A DNA stretch of 64,000 nt from Pseudomonas sp. 5P_3.1_Bac2. Its GTDB lineage: Bacteria > Pseudomonadota > Gammaproteobacteria > Pseudomonadales > Pseudomonadaceae. Below are positions 61,701 to 64,000 of this stretch, piece by piece; position 1 is the first letter of the stretch, and each line of letters begins with the position of its first letter. The position numbers and the translations under genes are program-made. The stretch is taken from the NCBI RefSeq assembly GCF_025465995.1, contig NZ_JANLNY010000028.1:428015-492014 (forward strand), in the 5' to 3' direction. A model generated the notes under the pieces. It searched no databases and was not told the DNA's origin. It was given only the letters and a program-made list of their open reading frames with translations.

Positions 61701-63093
61701 TGGTGGAGACATTGGCGCAGGGATAAAAGCGGCAACTAATAAGAACGCGATTAAAGGCTATGCTACCCAGGTAGTCACGCAAGGGGTTTTGGACGGCATT
61801 GATCAGGCTGGCGGATGGGGTACCAATGGGGCCAAGGTTCTTGAAGGAAGCGGGGTCAATAACCCTGGCTATGCCTCAGGCAATTTAGATTGGAACACTA
61901 TAGGTAATAACCTTACCCGCAGTGGTGCTCATACCTTAGCGGTTGGGGGGATAAACACCGCCATCTACGGCGGCAGTTTAAAAGACCATCTAGGCGCTGC
62001 GGCAGTGTCTGAAGGTCTGGATCTAGCTGCCGCATTCGGCAACAAGCAGGTTGGCGACTTAGCTGCAAAACTTGATGTGGATCCAGGTAGCGCGCAAAAG
62101 GTACTGATGCACGCCATCTTAGGTGGCGCCTTATCAGCCGCTAGCGGGGGTGATTTTAAAACTGGTGCATTGGCAGGTGCAGCCGCAGAAGGACTAACCG
62201 CTCTAGCTACGGAGAAATTAGGCCAGTACTTAGATTCTCGTTACCTGACGGATGACCAGTTTAAGGTCGGTACCGCTCAAATCATCGGGTTGCTAGCAGG
62301 CGCTCTGGGTGATGGCGATCCACAGATAGGCAGTTGGGTCGCGGGTAATGCAGAGCGTTATAACGCTCAGTTGCATAGGGAGGCTGCTGCACGACTGCAA
62401 GGTGGGTTTACGGCACTACACAATGAGGGCAAGTATTTAGATCTGCAGCCACAAGATGTTTTGACTGACCTACAAAAAATTGTGGACGGCGAGAAAAACC
62501 CAGCCAATCTTAATCCGCGAGTCGTTGCGTTCCTGAATGAGTTTCCACCTGCTCAACTGCGCGAAGCTCTTTTAGAGCCGACAGAAAATGAAAGGCTGGT
62601 GGCTCTGGGAATAGATTTAGTTTACAACCCAACGCCAGCAGGTAAGGCTAAGGCAGCTGCAAGCATTGGTGAGACGCTAACTAAAGACGCATTGGAGGCT
62701 CTTGAAAGAAAATATGGCGAAGCTATGCTTGAAGGTGCAAAAGCAACTGGGGCCGTTGGGAGTGACGCTGAAAAGATTGTAACCGTCAGCAAAAGCCGCT
62801 TTCCTGAGTCAGCGCAACACATCGAAGATGCTATTGACGCGGGTAAGCCTGGCACTCTGACCATCGATCGCGGGAATGCCGCATCACGTAGGCGTGACTC
62901 TTTGCGCGGTACTGAAACCAAGCCAGGCCTTGATCGTGATGAGTATCCACCTGCAATGTTCCAAGAGGGTGGTCAAGGTTCTTCTGTAAGACATATCAAT
63001 CCTAGCGATAATCGCGGAGCCGGTGCCTGTATTGGTGCACAATGTAGAGAGTTGCCAAACGGAACGAAGATTCGAATAGACGTGGTGGATTAG
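52762..63093 (+). CDS. Two-partner-secreted CdiA/FHA-type exoprotein with C-terminal NucA/NucB-like DNase
   Basis: A 3443-residue exoprotein. Residues 1-48 are an extended signal. About 50-320 form the TPS secretion domain, with VVNIATPNGSGLSHNQFKDY and VIVANPYGISCNGCGFINTP. About 340-1900 are FHA-1 beta-helix repeats of about 20 residues with recurring LDNSQGG and LNNQGG. About 1990-2480 is a non-repeat region (VERYEDVISGSSAAAFINA) where CdiA proteins bind receptors. About 2480-2880 are FHA-2 repeats. About 2920-3050 is a DUF637-like pretoxin segment with hydrophobic ALIISIIASYYLGPLAGALV. The end (about 3340-3443), with DRDEYPPAMFQEGG, SSVRHINPSDNRGAGACIGA and LPNGTKIRIDV, matches the NucA/NucB DNase family. 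No VENN motif was seen. DNA from about 61560 on is more AT-rich, as in exchangeable toxin modules. An immunity gene follows after 3 bases. Confidence 0.92.
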   Translation: MDVRQFSFLAAQPSAAFTERDRVWGLPKRGLAFLLANVMFWQPLLVQASEIVASNPNTAINQAGNGVPVVNIATPNGSGLSHNQFKDYNVGANGVILNNATGRTQATELGGIILGNPNLSGGAAQIILNEVNGGSPSQLRGYTEVAGQAAKVIVANPYGISCNGCGFINTPNVTLTTGKPVIDNQRLDHYQVDGGAVSIDGQGLNASNVDRFEIITRSAQINAQLNARNLAVIAGRNDVNAQNLTATPRADDGSAKPELAIDSSVLGGMYAGAIKLVGTEAGVGVKLDGSLAASAGDIQLDVNGRLSLAKAKTNQSLQVKAQELLTTDAIYAGGRVDVQTSAALTNQKSIAARDSISLSSQGQLLNQGIIEAGVNADDSRNSTADVSLNAAHLVNQQSVVASRNLSVNASQTLNNQGGTLSGKNSQINAQQLDNRGGRLLASDDLKLTAKNLNNRDQGLVHSANQATVQVAESLDNQNARVIGLNNLTLNAGQLNNDAGLLASQQQVQISAGQASNRSGEISAKQTTLNLSSLDNRSGKVLGDSIRVTAGNSIDNRLGIFSASRELQIQAQSLDNSGKGNLVSQGSLNATITGLLDNHNQGNVLSQGAHQLTVGQLDNSQAGLLSSKTSLALQGTSLVNQGGTVIADGKLAVTGGSLDNSQQGLLTSQADTQIEVNQLTNQTGRISSAANLQLTAAQVDNGAGRINAKGDLNATVGSLNQQGGELLSEARLTLAGNQLDNRNAGLVAATQGVELRTQNILNQQGEISSQAKVMVLAQQLQNSGGKVIGDQGLSLSVERLINQSKGLLAGREGLVINAGQVDNSQGGRITSQKNLNLTLSGELLNHNQGTLLSDGAILIHAGSMNNSQGGTVSAAQGLAVSSQGQVNNQGGKLLADGTLSLSATELDNSHSGVISAKQNIDLHSAGLNNSQRGSINSDAEVVLNSGQLDNSQQGSIFAKGQIKASVTGLNQQGAGELVSSSGIDLDLHQGLLDNHNGGLLATPGQLLLRNLAVVDNSQGGEISSKQSWQLSSTSLNNQGGKLISSDELLVRVAKALDNSVAGVISAQNLLQVEADSLNNQAAGALVSRGAARITVNGALDNRQQGLLSATKSLDVTTGSLLNSDKGQLWAGVEQTLNSGELDNSQGGQLTSDGSLSVSATKLNNASGVIASQQALSLTSSTLDNRAGLINSQANLNLHAAQVNSSDKGEISAKGDLQLTAEQLIQRQGRLIGERGVTLDLLGGDLNNDAGLISAKGPLSFANLRNLSNREQGEISSQGAFAINAQRIDNGDRGVIVSADQLSLDAATLINAEKGLLSGWNGLSISGGSLDNSAQGTLSSKSGSLQAALTGGLNNQGGGALVSQGQQTLTMRSLDNRGGIISGQADVSLSVVERLDNSDQGLISAGQALEFKHAQSQILNRNGQISAGSINLLAQSLDNSAGQLLSQGALQGTLSGALINANNARLASGAALLLDAASLDNRGGQLVSQADLQLTLRSGDLDNSSKGTLASQRGLLIKLLKGDLNNQQDGLIYSQQGQLDIAARSLHNQQGTLQSQTDNLLRLSANLNNQGGRIDSLAGNLDLSAVNVDNSSGGVLNSRQGRLKLVSGLFDNRSGISQGKSLDITANNGLLNQLGHLSALAGDAQIVTTSLNNQGGGLYADSLLKVSAQTLDNQGAELGQGGKIGARTIDFGLTGALNNGFGLIESDETLRVSAQSISNTGGNLRAMGRSGETLIRTSGLFDNRFGVLESANEQLNLQSAALDNNGGRIVHGGAGLFQIASDQVTRAGGSFITNGQLDINATSWVNSSVIQAGRLNLNIGQFSQTASGQLLASQSLTGTGNNWQNDGLLASDGSVDLRLSGTYSGNGRLTSLAELQLTSGSVDLAANGRIAGGALSQISSGTVNNYGRITAVGDLRVDANNVNNYGTLGGSQNLRISAEQLLNEQGLLFSGRDMTLRVNDFSNRNADVYSLGALDVARDDAGARSRLVENISASIESASDMRLLATTISNRREQFSTEKKLVSGNFNITSNDRCKGKGCELYFDAVERYEDVISGSSAAAFINAGGDFTANSQNFDNLYSSVSAAKNILINTDVLTNRGAAGGEEVHLKSGFYTRDRSFYNTLMERQEQFNLYNDPTSADYQPGEMSLEKLMDGIGNFFETSTYTVPTTGSVVAQAVIQAGGAVNINATQQIDNSVIRPNTGGISAPEKNRNTDSAVFASSVKPAITAQLPPDLAQRQVNPVTLPGFSLPSGQNGLFRLSGQAGQQGGASTASTGVDEFVVGARQITAKERDKALSYSAVQERGFSIAGQPAAGAVNAQGPLQLDNGAMNVKRVQGLPEIAPVDNRHKYLIETNPALTDLKQFMSSDYLLGKLGVNPDETNRRLGDGLYEQRLIRDAIVQRTGQRYIDGIASDDELFRYLMDNAIAYKDSLNLQLGVALSAEQVAALTHDIVWMEEAEVNGQKVLVPVLYLAQANNRLAPNGALIQGQDVSLISGGDLHNSGTLRATNNLNMVANNIDNSGLMQAGNRLQMLATDSISNSRGGIVSGRDVSAQALTGDIINERTVTSYQQQGDGFKLRNDVVSAGSRFEASDRLDVNAGRDLINLGSTLSAGGDASIRAGRDLLIASQTEQDDYAYQRRRVHGSEQSIEQHASSVEVGGNLELEARRDLTVIGSRVSAEQNLSATAGQNLTLAAAANEDHEYSKGKKGKTKTTIQEDEVSQQSAELKAGGDLIAVAGKDLTLLASKIGAGDEAYVHADNELNMLAAQDSNYSLYDMKKKGSWGSKKTQRDEVTQVTNVGSEIITGGDLTLSSGSDQRYQGAKLESGGDLTIASGGAVTFEAVKDLHQESHEKSNSDWAWTSAKGKGTTDETLRQTQMVAQGEIAIRAAGKINIDIQQIDQQSVSQTIDAMVQVEPQLAWIKQAEANGEVDWRLVKEIHDGWDYKHSGLGAAPALIISIIASYYLGPLAGALVSNFAVGTINGGGDIGAGIKAATNKNAIKGYATQVVTQGVLDGIDQAGGWGTNGAKVLEGSGVNNPGYASGNLDWNTIGNNLTRSGAHTLAVGGINTAIYGGSLKDHLGAAAVSEGLDLAAAFGNKQVGDLAAKLDVDPGSAQKVLMHAILGGALSAASGGDFKTGALAGAAAEGLTALATEKLGQYLDSRYLTDDQFKVGTAQIIGLLAGALGDGDPQIGSWVAGNAERYNAQLHREAAARLQGGFTALHNEGKYLDLQPQDVLTDLQKIVDGEKNPANLNPRVVAFLNEFPPAQLREALLEPTENERLVALGIDLVYNPTPAGKAKAAASIGETLTKDALEALERKYGEAMLEGAKATGAVGSDAEKIVTVSKSRFPESAQHIEDAIDAGKPGTLTIDRGNAASRRRDSLRGTETKPGLDRDEYPPAMFQEGGQGSSVRHINPSDNRGAGACIGAQCRELPNGTKIRIDVVD

Positions 63094-63096
63094 AGT

Positions 63097-63732
63097 ATGT
63101 CCAGTTTGGATAAGTTATTATCGAGCGCAAGTTCATCTTTGAGTGAACGTAAGCCGGAAATTTCAGGGCAGTCACATAGGTTGGCAGGTGCTTTAGCTGA
63201 TCAGCTCTTGGGGATGCTGTTTCAGCGCAATGGTTTTTATGCCCTAGAAAGCGCTTTGCATGTATTTCCAACGCACTCTAGCCAGCAAGAAATTGGTCTT
63301 TGTGATTGGAATGAAAATATTCTGTGGCGCAGCGCTTATAAAGGTCTGGCTGATGGTTGCTTATTTTTTGCTGAAGATGTTTTTGGTGGGCAGTTCTGTA
63401 TTAAAGATAACAATGTTTGTATTTTTGACCCGGAAACCGGAGCATTAGAGTACTTGGCTGACGATATTGAAAGCTGGGTAAAAATACTTCTTAGTGATTA
63501 TGAAGCGCTTACGGGCTACCCGTTAGCGCATCAATGGCAAAAGAAGAACGGTCAGCTTCCTACAGGAAAGCGTTTGTTGCCGAAGGTGCCATTCGTACTG
63601 GGTGGTGAGTTTGTGCTGGAAAATTTGTATCTGGCTGATGCTGTGGAGGGGATGAGGTTTAGGGCTGATATTGCCAGTCAAATTAAAGATCTGCCAGATG
63701 GTGCTCAGGTTAAATTCAATATTGAAAATTGA
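63097..63732 (+). CDS. Putative immunity protein, SUKH/SMI1-KNR4-like
   Basis: A 211-residue cytosolic protein, starting 3 bases after the exoprotein stop. The C-terminal part PFVLGGEFVLENLYLADAVE, then GMRFRADIASQIKDLPDGAQ, resembles the end of SUKH-type immunity proteins. IGLCDWNENILWRSAYKG and CIFDPETGALEYLADDIESW fit the same fold. Its position directly after a polymorphic toxin domain is the standard place for cognate immunity, so it should block the NucA/NucB-like DNase. The gene is AT-rich compared with the FHA repeats, consistent with transfer together with the toxin end. A terminator follows 41 bp downstream. Confidence 0.8.
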   Translation: MSSLDKLLSSASSSLSERKPEISGQSHRLAGALADQLLGMLFQRNGFYALESALHVFPTHSSQQEIGLCDWNENILWRSAYKGLADGCLFFAEDVFGGQFCIKDNNVCIFDPETGALEYLADDIESWVKILLSDYEALTGYPLAHQWQKKNGQLPTGKRLLPKVPFVLGGEFVLENLYLADAVEGMRFRADIASQIKDLPDGAQVKFNIEN

Positions 63733-63773
63733 ATATTTATAACGGATAGCAGGCTTATATAAAATTAGATTTG

Positions 63774-63799
63774 ATACCGGCCTTGCGCCGGTATTTTTG
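63774..63799 (+). terminator. Rho-independent terminator after the immunity gene
   Basis: Perfect 8-bp stem ATACCGGC (63774-63781) / GCCGGTAT (63787-63794), 5-base loop, then T-run to 63798. Confidence 0.9.
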
Positions 63800-63896
63800 C
63801 ACTCTATATGCACCTTTCTTGCACCTTTCTTGCACCCTTCCTGCACCCCGTTAGTACTCAAGTTGCACCCTTTCTGTAGTCTTTCTGTACCCCAGC
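63798..63896. repeat. 11-bp-period tandem array of TGCACC-type units
   Basis: Nine units begin exactly 11 bases apart at 63798, 63809, 63820, 63831, 63842, 63853, 63864, 63875 and 63886. The first six bases read TGCACT, TGCACC (four times), AGTACT, TGCACC, TGTAGT and TGTACC; the other five are mostly pyrimidine. The period equals about one helical turn. The array starts at the terminator T-run and ends before a possible insertion-sequence gene. It is degenerate toward the right. The following 86 bp (63897-63982) hold no clear feature beyond the ribosome site. Confidence 0.8.
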
Positions 63897-63982
63897 CTGA
63901 CGACCTTCGGTCTACCCGACGTCTCCCCGTCTTCAGTAGCAGCTGGCTTTAGAGTCCGATCCCAGTACCCAGGAGATTGGGC

Positions 63983-64000
63983 ATGAACAAGCGTTTCACT
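63983..64000 (+). CDS. Start of a gene at the window edge, possibly an IS3-family transposase OrfA
   Basis: Only six codons, MNKRFT, are visible, with AGGAGAT 6-12 bases upstream. Many IS3-family OrfA proteins start M-K/N-K-R-F-T/S, so this may be an insertion sequence next to the toxin/immunity module. Six residues cannot prove it. Confidence 0.3.

Noticed and set aside
61500..63093. VENN-type CdiA toxin junction
   Set aside because: No VENN or near-identical motif was found before the toxin domain; the border looks like a DUF637-like pretoxin instead.
63523..63861. 112-codon minus-strand frame over the immunity gene end and repeat array
   Set aside because: It reads through the terminator and the 11-bp array, which create its Cys/Lys/Gly-rich start; no independent evidence for a gene.

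Overview
The window looks like chromosomal DNA of a Pseudomonas-type gammaproteobacterium. It is moderately GC-rich and carries the common-polysaccharide (A-band) O-antigen genes in the order rmd-gmd-wbpW-wzm-wzt-wbpX-wbpY-wbpZ, a gcdG-gcdH/gcdR glutarate locus, a split pntAA-pntAB-pntB transhydrogenase, DUF1127 and DUF2388 small proteins, and a large two-partner-secretion exoprotein. Family assignments come from reading motifs and from memory of these families; no database search was run. No tRNA, rRNA or CRISPR array was seen.

Region 1 (1-7500) is iron uptake: the end of an IucA/IucC-type siderophore synthetase, a TonB-dependent siderophore receptor, and a convergent operon for a 2Fe-2S siderophore-iron reductase, a FhuC-type ATPase, a double-length FhuB-type permease and a FhuD-type binding protein. 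Region 2 (7540-11169) is glutarate/glutaryl-CoA catabolism with its divergent LysR regulator. Region 3 (11170-15991) holds the proton-translocating transhydrogenase behind an unusual palindrome-bearing leader, a degraded acyltransferase tail, and two DUF1127 genes that share a putative operator.

Region 4 (15942-30258, all minus strand) is the O-polysaccharide cluster. It makes GDP-mannose (WbpW), converts it to GDP-D-rhamnose (Gmd, Rmd), polymerises it (WbpX/Y/Z) and exports it (Wzm/Wzt). Upstream lie two tandem paralogous glycosyltransferases, a small coupled ORF, a methyltransferase and an acyltransferase that probably finish or decorate the chain. Region 5 (30553-33270) encodes two paralogous DUF2388 exported proteins and a DUF4105 protein with an HExxH motif.

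Region 6 (33528-50265, minus strand) is the most unusual part. It is an eleven-gene, tightly coupled operon that joins srfA, srfB (actin/Hsp70-like ATPase) and srfC (dynamin-like GTPase) to a set resembling the TagQRST sensing module of type VI secretion: a LolD/LolE-like ABC pair, an FGE-fold protein without its catalytic cysteines, coiled-coil lipoproteins, and a periplasmic von Willebrand A protein resembling the outer part of PpkA but without a kinase. No type VI structural gene is present in the window. Three of its proteins share one layout: cytosolic N-terminus, one membrane helix, low-complexity linker, periplasmic C-terminus. Two of those share a homologous cytosolic domain. I infer an undescribed trans-envelope sensing or force-transducing machine.

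Region 7 (51016-63732) is a two-partner-secretion / contact-dependent-inhibition-type locus: transporter, 3443-residue exoprotein ending in a NucA/NucB-like DNase domain, and a SUKH-like immunity protein. It is followed by a terminator, a strict 11-bp-period repeat array and possibly the start of an insertion sequence at the window edge.
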